DNA of 31,769 bases, taken from contig CALIIP010000169.1 in the NCBI GenBank assembly GCA_938018045.1, positions 1 to 31,769 on the forward strand, given 5' to 3'. Source of the DNA: an uncultured Flavobacteriaceae bacterium (GTDB lineage: Bacteria > Bacteroidota > Bacteroidia > Flavobacteriales > Flavobacteriaceae). The translations under genes were made by a program, and so were the position numbers. Shown piece after piece: positions 22,122 through 30,737 of this stretch. Numbering within the stretch: position 1 is the first letter of the stretch; every line of letters begins with the position of its first letter. Below the pieces are notes generated by a model. That model was not told the origin of the DNA. It did not search any database and saw nothing but the letters and a program-made list of their open reading frames with translations.

Positions 22122-23327
22122 ATGGATAGAAACCTTTTATTATCATTAGTTGAAAAGTATGACAGCCCTTTATATGTTTATGACGCTTCTAAAATTGAAA
22201 AGCAATATAAACGTATTACAAATGCATTCTCATCAGTTAAAAGTTTAAAAATAAACTATGCTGTAAAAGCACTTTCAAATGTTTCAGTTTTAAAGTTATT
22301 TAAAAAATTAAACTCAGGAATTGACACCGTTTCTATTCAAGAAGTACATTTAGGTTTAAAAGCAGGTTTTGATCCAAAAGATATTATTTTCACTCCAAAT
22401 GGTGTGTCGCTTCAAGAAATTGAAAACGTAGCGAAATTAGGTGTAAACATCAATATTGATAACTTATCTATTCTTGAACAGTTTGGACAAAAATACCCGA
22501 ATATTCCTGTTTGTATTCGTATCAATCCACATGTAATGGCTGGAGGTCATCATAAAATATCTGTTGGTCACATAGATTCTAAGTTTGGAATTTCTATTTA
22601 TCAAGTGCCACATATAAAACGTGTAGTTGAAAATACTGGAATGCATATCAACGGAATTCATATGCATACAGGATCTGACATTTTAGATATAGATACGTTT
22701 CTACGTGCTACAGAAATTTTATTAGATACTGTAAAAGAATTTGAAACTATTGATTTTGTTGACTTTGGTAGTGGCTTTAAAGTTCCATATAAAGAAAATG
22801 ATATTGAAACTAATATAGAAGAATTAGGTGAACGATTAGGTAAACGATTTAATGACTTTTGCGCAGAATATGGACGTGAATTAACATTAATGTTTGAGCC
22901 TGGAAAGTTTTTAGTCAGTGAATCAGGAAAGTTTTTAGCAGAAGTAAATGTAATCAAACAAACTACATCTACTGTTTTTGCTGGTATTGATTCAGGATTT
23001 AATCACCTTATAAGACCTATGATGTATGAATCTTACCATCATATTTCAAACATTTCTAATCCAACTGGTAGAGAACGTTACTATACAGTTGTTGGTTATA
23101 TTTGTGAAACTGACACTTTTGGTAGCAATAGAAAAATTAGTGAAGTAACAGAAGGAGATATTTTATGTTTTGATAATGCTGGTGCATATTGCTATTCTAT
23201 GGCGTCAAACTATAATTCAAGATATAGGCCTGCAGAAGTACTAGTATATAAAGGTAAAGATTATTTGATACGTGAAAGAGAAACGTTTGACGATATCTTA
23301 AGAAATCAGGTTGATATTGATTTATAG
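22122..23327 (+). CDS. lysA: Diaminopimelate decarboxylase
   Basis: 401 residues from the ATG at 22122 (a frame from 22068 runs through the promoter and is not used). PLP-dependent fold III enzyme: the Schiff-base lysine is in KINYAVKALSN (K49), GIHMHTGSDI, the glycine loop VDFGSGFKVPY, EPGKFLVSESG, and the substrate-side cysteine in VGYICETDTFG. It makes lysine and CO2 from meso-diaminopimelate, the last lysine step. The next genes are thrA-thrB-thrC, so lysine and threonine branches of the aspartate family are adjacent here. The thr promoter starts inside its last codons, so thr genes need not share its transcript. Confidence 0.95.
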   Translation: MDRNLLLSLVEKYDSPLYVYDASKIEKQYKRITNAFSSVKSLKINYAVKALSNVSVLKLFKKLNSGIDTVSIQEVHLGLKAGFDPKDIIFTPNGVSLQEIENVAKLGVNINIDNLSILEQFGQKYPNIPVCIRINPHVMAGGHHKISVGHIDSKFGISIYQVPHIKRVVENTGMHINGIHMHTGSDILDIDTFLRATEILLDTVKEFETIDFVDFGSGFKVPYKENDIETNIEELGERLGKRFNDFCAEYGRELTLMFEPGKFLVSESGKFLAEVNVIKQTTSTVFAGIDSGFNHLIRPMMYESYHHISNISNPTGRERYYTVVGYICETDTFGSNRKISEVTEGDILCFDNAGAYCYSMASNYNSRYRPAEVLVYKGKDYLIRERETFDDILRNQVDIDL

Positions 23328-23340
23328 ATAAATAACTTTG
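23311..23340 (+). promoter_or_regulatory. Main promoter of the thr operon
   Basis: TTG (23311-23313), 19-base spacer, TAACTTTG (23333-23340), a full match to the Bacteroidota pattern. It overlaps the lysA stop. Predicted transcript start is around 23346, leaving a leader of some 37 bases before the leader-peptide ATG. Confidence 0.65.
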
Positions 23341-23349
23341 TGAAAAATT

Positions 23350-23378
23350 TTGCCATTTAAAATTTACGTTTAAATTTG
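23350..23378 (+). promoter_or_regulatory. Second, inner thr promoter
   Basis: TTG (23350-23352), 18-base spacer, TAAATTTG (23371-23378), again a full match. A transcript from here would begin almost at the leader-peptide ATG (23383). Confidence 0.45.
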
Positions 23379-23382
23379 TAAT

Positions 23383-23469
23383 ATGTTAAGTAGAAACATT
23401 TTTTTTAACGGCACTTCTTTTACCACTTCTATGGTGTCTATTTCTATGATGACAATTATTACCCTTTAA
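23383..23469 (+). CDS. Putative thr operon leader peptide (28 residues)
   Basis: ATG at 23383, 28 codons, TAA at 23467. The peptide has five Thr, four Ile, four Met and five Ser; the second half reads TTSMVSISMMTIITL. Thr, Ile and Met are exactly the end products that branch from homoserine, the pathway encoded by the genes immediately downstream. It ends 104 bases before thrA. The stop codon sits in a small hairpin, ACCCTT (23461-23466) / AAGGGT (23468-23473). By analogy with E. coli thrL, ribosome stalling at scarce charged tRNAs would report amino-acid supply. What is missing is a terminator with a U-tract. Conservation in relatives would decide. Confidence 0.7.
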   Translation: MLSRNIFFNGTSFTTSMVSISMMTIITL

Positions 23470-23548
23470 GGGTTATTCATATATACATATTATCCAAGGT
23501 TAACTATTTTTCAAAAAATTGAAAACAAAAATTCAGTTTATGACTGAA
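23461..23548 (+). promoter_or_regulatory. Hairpin series in the thrA 5' leader
   Basis: Three small stems: ACCCTT/AAGGGT (23461-23473) over the leader stop; TTTTCAA (23508-23514) / TTGAAAA (23519-23525); TTCAGT (23532-23537) / ACTGAA (23543-23548), 25 bases before the thrA ATG. None is followed by a run of T. They could control readthrough or the thrA start. Confidence 0.4.
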
Positions 23549-23573
23549 GAAAACTAAGCATCAAAATATTACA

Positions 23574-26024
23574 ATGAATATATTTAAATTCGGCGGTACT
23601 TCCGTAGCAAACTCAACAAACATAAATAAGGTAATAGAAATTGTTAAAGACAATTCAAGAGATACACCTGTTATTGTAGTTGTATCTGCACTTGGAGGAA
23701 CAACAGACATCTTATTAAATTCGGCTAGAAAAGCAGAAATCAAAGATACTTCATATATTGAAGACATTGCTGCTCTTGAAAAAAGACATATTGATACTGT
23801 AAGTGAATTAATTACTGATAACTCTTTAAATCAAGTACTTAAACAAATCAATACTTACTTTGATGAACTTAGAAGTATTTTAGAAGGTATTTATTTAATT
23901 AATGAATTCTCTAACAAAACAAATGATAAAATTGTAAGTTTTGGAGAAATTTTGTCTTCATATATAATTTATGAAACAATGAAAAGCATGAATTTAAATG
24001 CTTCATTAAAAAATTCGCAAGAACTTATTATCACTGATGAAAATTATACCAATGCAAAAGTAGATTTTAAAATAACTGAGAAAAATATCCAAGAATTTTA
24101 TAAGAACAATACTTCTCAAATAATTATTGCTCCAGGATTTGTAGCCTCAACTGTAAATGGAGAAAATTCTACTTTAGGGCGTGGTGGTTCAGATTATACT
24201 GCATCAATTTTTGCAAAAGCATTAAATGCAGAAGAATTACAGATTTGGACAGATGTTAGTGGAATGTTTACGGCAAATCCTAGACTTGTAAAACAGGCAA
24301 AGCCAATAGAACATATTTCGTATCAAGAAGCAATGGAGTTGTCTCACTTTGGTGCGAAAGTGCTATTTCCTCCTACCATACAACCAGTTTTAGATAAAAA
24401 AATTCCTATCAGAATTAAAAATACATTTGCACCAAATGAAATAGGAACGCTAATAACAAGTGAAACAAACGGAAACTCTTCACCAGCAAAAGGAATTAGT
24501 CATATAGAAAATATTGCTCTGATTACAGTTGAAGGAAGTGGAATGATAGGTATTCCTGGATTTACAAAACGAATTTTAGAAGTACTTTCTAATGCCCAAA
24601 TAAATGTTTCATTGGTTACACAAGCCTCCTCTGAACATTTTTTATGCATGGGAATTAATAGTGCAGATGTTAATGAAGCTGAAAAACTATTTAACTCAGT
24701 TTTTGCCTATGAAAAGTCTCAAAAAATAATTGACCCTTTAATTATTGAAGACAATCTTGCCATTATTGCTCTGGTTGGAGATAATATGAAAAATCATCAA
24801 GGAATAAGTGGTAAAATGTTTAGCGCATTAGGCCGTAACAATGTGAATATAAGAGCAATAGCGCAAGGGGCTTCAGAGAAAAACATTACAGCGGTCATTA
24901 AACAAAAAGATGTGAAAAAAGCATTAAACACACTTCACAATACATTTTTTGAAGGCAATACAAAACAGTTAAACTTGTTTGTTGTTGGTGTTGGTAATGT
25001 TGGTGGAAAACTACTAGAACAGATTCACAAACAGCAACAATTCCTAATTGACGAACAGCGTCTAGATGTAAGAATTATTGGAATTACAAATTCTAAAAAA
25101 ATGTATTTCAACACAGAAGGAGTTGATTTAAATAACTGGAAAATCAATCTTATTGATAAAGGTGAACCATTAGATTTAAACTTATTTTCTGATAAAATAA
25201 AAGAACTAAACTACCGCAACAGCATATTTGTAGACAATACCGCAAATGCAAAAATTTCAACTTTATACGCAGATTATTTAAGAAATAGTATCGCAGTAGT
25301 TACTTGTAATAAAATTGCATGTTCGTCTGAATATAATAACTATCAAGAATTAAAATATTTATCAAAGAAATACGATGCACCATTTTTGTTTGAAACCAAT
25401 GTTGGTGCAGGATTACCAATTATTGACACACTCAAAAATTTAATTTTATCTGGCGATAAAGTCAATAAAATTCAAGCAGTATTGTCAGGAAGTTTAAACT
25501 TTATTTTTAATAATTTCAATGCAGATAATTCCTTTTCTGATGTTGTTAAAGAAGCAGGATTTCAAGGGTTTACAGAACCTGATCCAAGAATAGATTTAAG
25601 TGGTGTAGATGTGATGCGTAAAATTCTTATTTTAGCAAGAGAAAGTGGAAATATCTTAGAATTAGATGATATTAAGAACGAATCTTTCTTACCAAAAACA
25701 TCTATTGAAGCAGATTCTGTTGAAGATTTCTTGGCTACTTTAGAGCCAAATGCTGCACATTTTAACGAAATTAGATTGAATGCAGAAAAAGAAAATTGCC
25801 GTTTAAAATATGTAGCGGAGTTTGATAATGGAGTTGGAAAAGTTGGCTTACAACACATTCCTTCTGACCATCCATTTTATAATTTGGAAGGTTCAGATAA
25901 TATTGTGTTATTTTTCACTGAAAGATATAATGAACAGCCATTGATCATTAAAGGTGCTGGTGCTGGAGCAGAAGTTACTGCTTCTGGTTTATTTGCTGAT
26001 ATCATTAGAATTGGAAACAAATAG
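23574..26024 (+). CDS. thrA: Bifunctional aspartokinase / homoserine dehydrogenase
   Basis: 816 residues, the usual length of the fused enzyme. The aspartokinase domain (about 1-290) starts MNIFKFGGTSVAN and has TLGRGGSDYTAS and IWTDVSGMFTANPR. Two ACT-type regulatory segments lie at about 310-460 (ALITVEGSGMIGIPG, IALVGDNMKNHQGISGKMF). The homoserine dehydrogenase domain starts near 465 with NAD(P)-binding LFVVGVGNVGGKLLEQI and has ETNVGAGLPIIDTL and FTEPDPRIDLSG. It performs the first and third steps from aspartate to homoserine; the ACT part probably gives threonine feedback inhibition, as known for the family. It is first in an operon with thrB and thrC. Confidence 0.96.
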   Translation: MNIFKFGGTSVANSTNINKVIEIVKDNSRDTPVIVVVSALGGTTDILLNSARKAEIKDTSYIEDIAALEKRHIDTVSELITDNSLNQVLKQINTYFDELRSILEGIYLINEFSNKTNDKIVSFGEILSSYIIYETMKSMNLNASLKNSQELIITDENYTNAKVDFKITEKNIQEFYKNNTSQIIIAPGFVASTVNGENSTLGRGGSDYTASIFAKALNAEELQIWTDVSGMFTANPRLVKQAKPIEHISYQEAMELSHFGAKVLFPPTIQPVLDKKIPIRIKNTFAPNEIGTLITSETNGNSSPAKGISHIENIALITVEGSGMIGIPGFTKRILEVLSNAQINVSLVTQASSEHFLCMGINSADVNEAEKLFNSVFAYEKSQKIIDPLIIEDNLAIIALVGDNMKNHQGISGKMFSALGRNNVNIRAIAQGASEKNITAVIKQKDVKKALNTLHNTFFEGNTKQLNLFVVGVGNVGGKLLEQIHKQQQFLIDEQRLDVRIIGITNSKKMYFNTEGVDLNNWKINLIDKGEPLDLNLFSDKIKELNYRNSIFVDNTANAKISTLYADYLRNSIAVVTCNKIACSSEYNNYQELKYLSKKYDAPFLFETNVGAGLPIIDTLKNLILSGDKVNKIQAVLSGSLNFIFNNFNADNSFSDVVKEAGFQGFTEPDPRIDLSGVDVMRKILILARESGNILELDDIKNESFLPKTSIEADSVEDFLATLEPNAAHFNEIRLNAEKENCRLKYVAEFDNGVGKVGLQHIPSDHPFYNLEGSDNIVLFFTERYNEQPLIIKGAGAGAEVTASGLFADIIRIGNK

Positions 26025-26030
26025 TTGATT

Positions 26031-26960
26031 ATGAATGAAATAAAAATATTTTCTCCTGCAACTGTAGCAAATGTTTCTTGTGGATATGATGTGTTGGGCT
26101 TTTGTTTAGATACTAAAGGTGATGAAATGATTATCAGGAAAACAAAAGAGAAAGGTGTAAAAATAACTAAAATTGTTGGTGCAGAATTACCTTTTGAAAC
26201 GAAAAATAATGTTGCAGGAGTTGCAGCTTTAGCAATATTGGATGCTGCAAATGCAGATTTCGGAGTAGAAGTAGAAATCTATAAAAATATAAAGCCTGGA
26301 AGTGGTGTTGGCAGTTCATCTGCGAGTGCTTCGGGAACCGTTTTTGCAATCAACGAACTTCTTGGTAGACCTTTTAATAAGCAACAACTAACACTTTTTG
26401 GAATGAAAGGAGAAGCTGTCGCTAGTGGTGTTGAACATGCTGATAATGTTGCTCCAGGAATTTTTGGAGGGTTTACGCTGGTTAAGAGTCTAGAACCATT
26501 AAAGATTGTCCAATTACCTACTCCGTCGGAATTATATGCAACTGTAATACATCCGCAGATAGAAATTAAAACTTCTGAGGCAAGAAATATTCTTCCTGAT
26601 GAAATCCCCTTATCAAATGCCATAAAACAATGGGCAAATTTAGGGAGTCTTATTAGTGGATTATATACCGATAATTATGAACTAATTGCTGATTCATTGC
26701 ACGATCATATTGTTGAACCTTATAGGTCTCAATTAATACCACATTTTAAAGAAGTTCGAGAAGCTGCTATTAAAAATGGCGCTTTAGGCTGTGGAATATC
26801 AGGATCTGGCCCTTCGGTTTTCGCGCTTAGCAAAGGAGTAGAGATGGCCCATAACGTTGCAGATGCAATGAATACAGTGTATTCTAATACAGAAATTGAA
26901 TTTGATATTTACGTTTCAAAAATCAATACAGAAGGAATTAAAATAATTCATAAAAAATAA
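26031..26960 (+). CDS. thrB: Homoserine kinase
   Basis: 309 residues from the ATG at 26031, six bases past the thrA stop; an in-frame TTG at 26025 would add two residues and is less likely. GHMP kinase: the ATP loop KPGSGVGSSSASASG lies at 88-102, preceded by the FSPATVANVSCGYDVLG start and followed by GVEHADNVAPGIFGGF and GCGISGSGPSVFAL. It phosphorylates homoserine to O-phosphohomoserine, the substrate of the next gene. Tight spacing on both sides shows a single thrABC transcript. Confidence 0.95.
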   Translation: MNEIKIFSPATVANVSCGYDVLGFCLDTKGDEMIIRKTKEKGVKITKIVGAELPFETKNNVAGVAALAILDAANADFGVEVEIYKNIKPGSGVGSSSASASGTVFAINELLGRPFNKQQLTLFGMKGEAVASGVEHADNVAPGIFGGFTLVKSLEPLKIVQLPTPSELYATVIHPQIEIKTSEARNILPDEIPLSNAIKQWANLGSLISGLYTDNYELIADSLHDHIVEPYRSQLIPHFKEVREAAIKNGALGCGISGSGPSVFALSKGVEMAHNVADAMNTVYSNTEIEFDIYVSKINTEGIKIIHKK

Positions 26961-26964
26961 TTGA

Positions 26965-28275
26965 ATGCAATATTACAGTCTAAATAACAAGGCACCTAAA
27001 GTATCTTTTCAAGACGCAGTAGTAAAAGGATTGGCTCCTGATAAAGGACTTTATTTTCCTGAAGATATAAAGTCAATTGATACTTCTTTCTTTAAAAATA
27101 TAGAAAACTATTCTAACAATGATATTGCGTATGAATTAATAAAACAATTTGTTGGTGATGAAATTCCGACCAATACTTTAAAAGAAATTATTGCAGATGT
27201 TTTATCTTTTGATTTCCCACTTGTTGAAGTAGAAAAAGACATCTATTCACTAGAACTTTATCATGGTCCAACAATGGCATTTAAAGATGTTGGTGCACGT
27301 TTCATGGCTAGGTGCTTATCATACTTTAACAAGAAAAACCCTAATCAAGTTACTGTTTTGGTTGCTACTTCTGGTGATACTGGAGGAGCAGTTGCAAGTG
27401 GTTTTTTGGGAGTTAAAGGTGTTGATGTTGTCATTTTATATCCTAGTGGTAAAGTAAGTGATGTACAAGAAAAACAACTAACTACGCTTGGAAAGAACAT
27501 TAGAGCATTAGAAGTAGATGGTGTTTTTGATGATTGTCAAGCGATGGTTAAAAAAGCATTTTTAGACACTTCAATTACTGATGAAATTCAATTGACTTCA
27601 GCAAATTCAATTAATATTGCACGATGGTTACCTCAAATGTTCTATTTTGCTTTTGCCTACAAACAATTAAAAACGTCATTTCGAGCGGAGTCGAGAAACA
27701 AAAAGTTAGTTTTTTCAATTCCAAGTGGAAATTATGGAAACATTTGTGCTGGAATGATGGCACAAAAATTAGGATTACCTATAGATTTATTTATCGCTGC
27801 AACAAATGAAAATAAAGTCGTTCCTACTTATTTAGAAACAGGTGTTTATGAACCAAAAACATCTGTACAAACTATTTCTAATGCTATGGATGTTGGTGAT
27901 CCAAGTAATTTTATCAGAATAGAAAAACTACATGACAATGATTTTGAGAAATTAAAAAACAACCTTCACTCCTATTCTTTTACTGATAATCAAACTCGTG
28001 AGGCAATGTTAAAATTATACAATAACCATAATTATATTGCTGATCCACATGGAGCAATTGGATATCTTGGAATTAAAAAATATTTAGAAAATAATAAAGC
28101 GCAATGTATTTTCTTAGAAACTGCTCATCCTATTAAGTTTTTACCAGTTGTTGATCAAAAAATTGCTGCAAAAATTGAAATGCCTGAACAAATAAAGTCT
28201 GTTTTAGGAAAAGAAAAAGTTGCAGATCAAATTAGTTTATATCCAGAATTGAAAGCCTTTTTGTTGAATAAATAA
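26965..28275 (+). CDS. thrC: Threonine synthase
   Basis: 436 residues, starting four bases past the thrB stop. PLP-dependent fold II enzyme; the cofactor lysine is in ELYHGPTMAFKDVGARF (K107), then ATSGDTGGAVASGF and FSIPSGNYGNICAGM. It converts O-phosphohomoserine to threonine. Residues 238-245 (SFRAESRN) come from a stretch, 27675-27699, that looks like a short genomic repeat placed in frame in a loop just before the PSGN motif. The frame is open and the key residues are intact, so the enzyme is probably active. No clear terminator follows in the 106-base gap to the aquaporin gene. Confidence 0.95.
   Translation: MQYYSLNNKAPKVSFQDAVVKGLAPDKGLYFPEDIKSIDTSFFKNIENYSNNDIAYELIKQFVGDEIPTNTLKEIIADVLSFDFPLVEVEKDIYSLELYHGPTMAFKDVGARFMARCLSYFNKKNPNQVTVLVATSGDTGGAVASGFLGVKGVDVVILYPSGKVSDVQEKQLTTLGKNIRALEVDGVFDDCQAMVKKAFLDTSITDEIQLTSANSINIARWLPQMFYFAFAYKQLKTSFRAESRNKKLVFSIPSGNYGNICAGMMAQKLGLPIDLFIAATNENKVVPTYLETGVYEPKTSVQTISNAMDVGDPSNFIRIEKLHDNDFEKLKNNLHSYSFTDNQTREAMLKLYNNHNYIADPHGAIGYLGIKKYLENNKAQCIFLETAHPIKFLPVVDQKIAAKIEMPEQIKSVLGKEKVADQISLYPELKAFLLNK
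27675..27699. repeat. Repeat-like insert within thrC
   Basis: The 25 bases begin GTCATTTCGAGCGG and contain TCGAG twice (27681-27685 and 27691-27695). Ten bases (GTCATTTCGA) match the intergenic palindrome at 6613-6642 on its minus strand. It is more GC-rich than the surrounding coding sequence and encodes SFRAESRN. Confidence 0.5.
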
Positions 28276-28381
28276 TAATATTCAATCTAATCATTTTATT
28301 TATTTGTGACTATCATAGAAATGTTTGTGTCTTAATTAATAGTATATTTATATTCTATTAACTTAAACTAAAACATTAATT

Positions 28382-29086
28382 ATGAAAAAATTAGTAGCAG
28401 AATTTATTGGAACAGCATGGCTTGTACTCGGAGGTTGTGGTGCAGCAGTCTTAGCAGCAGGAGTTCCAGGAGTAGGAATTGGACTTGTTGGAGTTTCACT
28501 AGCATTTGGATTAACAGTATTAACGGGAGCATATGCTTTAGGGCATATTTCTGGAGGTCATTTTAATCCAGCAGTATCTTTAGGATTATGGGCTGGAGGA
28601 AGATTTGACGCCAAAGATTTATTACCATATATCGCTGCTCAAGTATTAGGAGGTGCAGTTGGTGCTGGAGTCTTATATTTAATTGTAAGTAGTTCTGCAG
28701 ACTTTACTGGAGTTGGAACAGGAATGGGTGCTTTTGCAACAAACTTTTATGATGCGAACGTTTACGGTGTAAACTTTGGAATGGTTGGAGCACTAATTAC
28801 TGAAATCGTAATGACATTTATGTTCTTAATCGTAATATTAGGTGCTACACACAAAAATGCTTCTCCAGGATTTGGTGGAATGGCAATTGGATTGGCATTA
28901 ACATTAATACACTTAATTAGTATTCCAGTAACAAATACATCAGTAAATCCAGCAAGAAGTACTGCAGTTGCAATATTTGCTGAAGCAAATGCAATGGGCC
29001 AATTATGGTTATTTTGGGTTGCTCCTATTGTTGGTGCAATTTTAGCAGGATTTGTTTATAAATTTATGGCTCCAAACAACTCATAA
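28382..29086 (+). CDS. aqpZ: Aquaporin Z (water channel)
   Basis: 234 residues, six membrane helices and two half-helices. Both NPA motifs are intact: GGHFNPAVSLG (62-64) and SVNPARSTA (189-191). The aromatic/arginine filter residues appear as F42, H177, T186 and R192, the water-selective set of AqpZ rather than the glycerol set of GlpF. The length is that of E. coli AqpZ (231). It gives rapid water flow across the inner membrane. Monocistronic, closed by a strong terminator. The filter assignment rests on counting and family knowledge. Confidence 0.95.
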   Translation: MKKLVAEFIGTAWLVLGGCGAAVLAAGVPGVGIGLVGVSLAFGLTVLTGAYALGHISGGHFNPAVSLGLWAGGRFDAKDLLPYIAAQVLGGAVGAGVLYLIVSSSADFTGVGTGMGAFATNFYDANVYGVNFGMVGALITEIVMTFMFLIVILGATHKNASPGFGGMAIGLALTLIHLISIPVTNTSVNPARSTAVAIFAEANAMGQLWLFWVAPIVGAILAGFVYKFMAPNNS

Positions 29087-29109
29087 AAAATAGATTTTTA
29101 TTTGAATTA

Positions 29110-29144
29110 AAAACGCCAAAACTTTATAGTTTTGGCGTTTTTTT
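29110..29144. terminator. Strong bidirectional terminator between aqpZ and the Xaa-Pro aminopeptidase
   Basis: AACGCCAAAACT (29112-29123) / AGTTTTGGCGTT (29128-29139), 12 bp with loop TTAT, T-run 29138-29144 on the right and A-run on the left. It can serve both convergent genes. Confidence 0.92.
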
Positions 29145-29163
29145 ATTAATCAATTTGTCTGTG

Positions 29164-30624
29164 TTAATCTAACTTTGGAAGTTTAAAAGCATTTAAGATA
29201 CTTTCTTCTTTCATCATTTCTTCTATGTCGTCTGATGATCTTGGCGCCATTCCTGAGTAATTTACTGGTCCATCTTTGGTAATTAAAATACAATCTTCTA
29301 TTCTTACTGCAATTCCCCACCATTTCTCATCACATTTACTTCCTTCAGGAATATAAATTCCAGGCTCTACAGTTATAATCATGTTTTCTTTTAATGGTCC
29401 TCTATTGCTTAAATCATGCACATCCATTCCTATGTGATGTGAAGTACCATGAGGGAAATACAAATGTTTTTGTGTGATTGAATCAATAATTCCTAAGTCA
29501 ACTAAACCTTGATTTATAATATCTCTTCCTGCTTTATCAATGTCTTTTCGCATATCGCTTCCAATAACAGTTTTGGCAATTCCTGCTTCCTGAGCTTTAT
29601 ATACTAAATCATAAATTGATTTTTGTTCTTTGTTGAATTTTCCATTTGCAGGTATAGTTCTAGTAACATCTGCCGTATAGCCATGATATTCTGCTCCCAA
29701 ATCCATCAAAACCATTTCCTTTCCTGCACTCATTTTGGTGTTCTCTATATAATGAAGTACACAACCGTTATTTCCTGCACCAACTATTGATGGATATCCT
29801 TCATATTCTACACCATATTTTTTATATACAAACTCATGTACTCCCTGAATCTCTGCTTCAGACATTCCAGGATGCATTGCTTTCATTATTTCAATTTGTC
29901 CGATTGCAGAAATCTCACATGCTTTTTTTAATAACACTAATTCTTCTTCGGTCTTTATTTCTCTCAAACTAGCCATTAATGTTCGTAAACTTTTAACATC
30001 TATATTTGTTTTGGACGTTACAATTTTATCATTTGCAGGCAATTGAACTTGCATTGCTTCATAAGATGCTTTAGTTTTAAATTGCTCTATCAGACTATAT
30101 AAATCAGCATCATCGCGTTTAGAATCTCTTACATCATTTTGAAAATCCTTAAATAAAACCTTATCAAATTTTGAAAAATCAACAGGAATGTCTTTAAAAT
30201 CTTCTCCATTAAAAGCGTTTGAAAAATCCAAATCACTTCCAACCCTTTCTACTCCCAATCTTCTTCCATACCACATTTCTGCCATAGGGTTTCTCTTTTG
30301 AACATATATCAATTCGTTAAAAGAAACATCACCATCAACTTGATTATCAGAAAATATAAGCAAGACAGCATTTGGCTCTTTATATCCTGATAAATACATG
30401 AAATTTGGATCTTGATGATAAATATAATCTACATCGTTTGCTCTATTTCTTACTGGATTTGCAAAAAACACAGCAACACTATTTGCTGGCATAGATTTGC
30501 GGAGTAGTTCTCTTCTTTCGTTATGAAAATCTGATTTTAAATAATCTTGTGGTAGATCTGTTTGAGCAAAAGTTACTAAGGTTAGTAAAAATGTAATTGC
30601 TCTAAAAAGTATTTTAGCGTTCAT
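29164..30624 (-). CDS. Exported Xaa-Pro aminopeptidase (M24B)
   Basis: 486 residues. Residues 1-21 (MNAKILFRAITFLLTLVTFAQ) are a signal peptide, unlike cytoplasmic PepP. The AMP_N domain (about 25-165) contains SVAVFFANPVRNRANDVDYIYHQDPNFMYLSGY. The pita-bread M24 catalytic domain follows: metal-binding Asp in MDLGAEYHGYTADVTRTIP (two Asp, about residues 308 and 319), His in HGTSHHIGMDVHD (about 399), Glu in TVEPGIYIPEG (about 418) and Glu in VRIEDCILIT (about 440). All five dinuclear-metal ligands are present. It removes an N-terminal residue preceding proline, in the periplasm, and would complement the M1 aminopeptidase in the same region. Confidence 0.93.
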   Translation of the reverse strand: MNAKILFRAITFLLTLVTFAQTDLPQDYLKSDFHNERRELLRKSMPANSVAVFFANPVRNRANDVDYIYHQDPNFMYLSGYKEPNAVLLIFSDNQVDGDVSFNELIYVQKRNPMAEMWYGRRLGVERVGSDLDFSNAFNGEDFKDIPVDFSKFDKVLFKDFQNDVRDSKRDDADLYSLIEQFKTKASYEAMQVQLPANDKIVTSKTNIDVKSLRTLMASLREIKTEEELVLLKKACEISAIGQIEIMKAMHPGMSEAEIQGVHEFVYKKYGVEYEGYPSIVGAGNNGCVLHYIENTKMSAGKEMVLMDLGAEYHGYTADVTRTIPANGKFNKEQKSIYDLVYKAQEAGIAKTVIGSDMRKDIDKAGRDIINQGLVDLGIIDSITQKHLYFPHGTSHHIGMDVHDLSNRGPLKENMIITVEPGIYIPEGSKCDEKWWGIAVRIEDCILITKDGPVNYSGMAPRSSDDIEEMMKEESILNAFKLPKLD

Positions 30625-30737
30625 ATTTCTTGATTTTAGAATTCAAATATAATAAATAGAAGTTCGTCAAATAAAATATTAACGAAACTTTAATGCTTCC
30701 AATCATATTTTATAAATTAGCAAAAAACTTTATTTAG

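Noticed and set aside
22658..22957. 99-codon minus-strand ORF
   Set aside because: Lies wholly inside lysA, whose family motifs are intact.
26279..26623. 114-codon minus-strand ORF
   Set aside because: Shadow of thrB including its ATP-loop.
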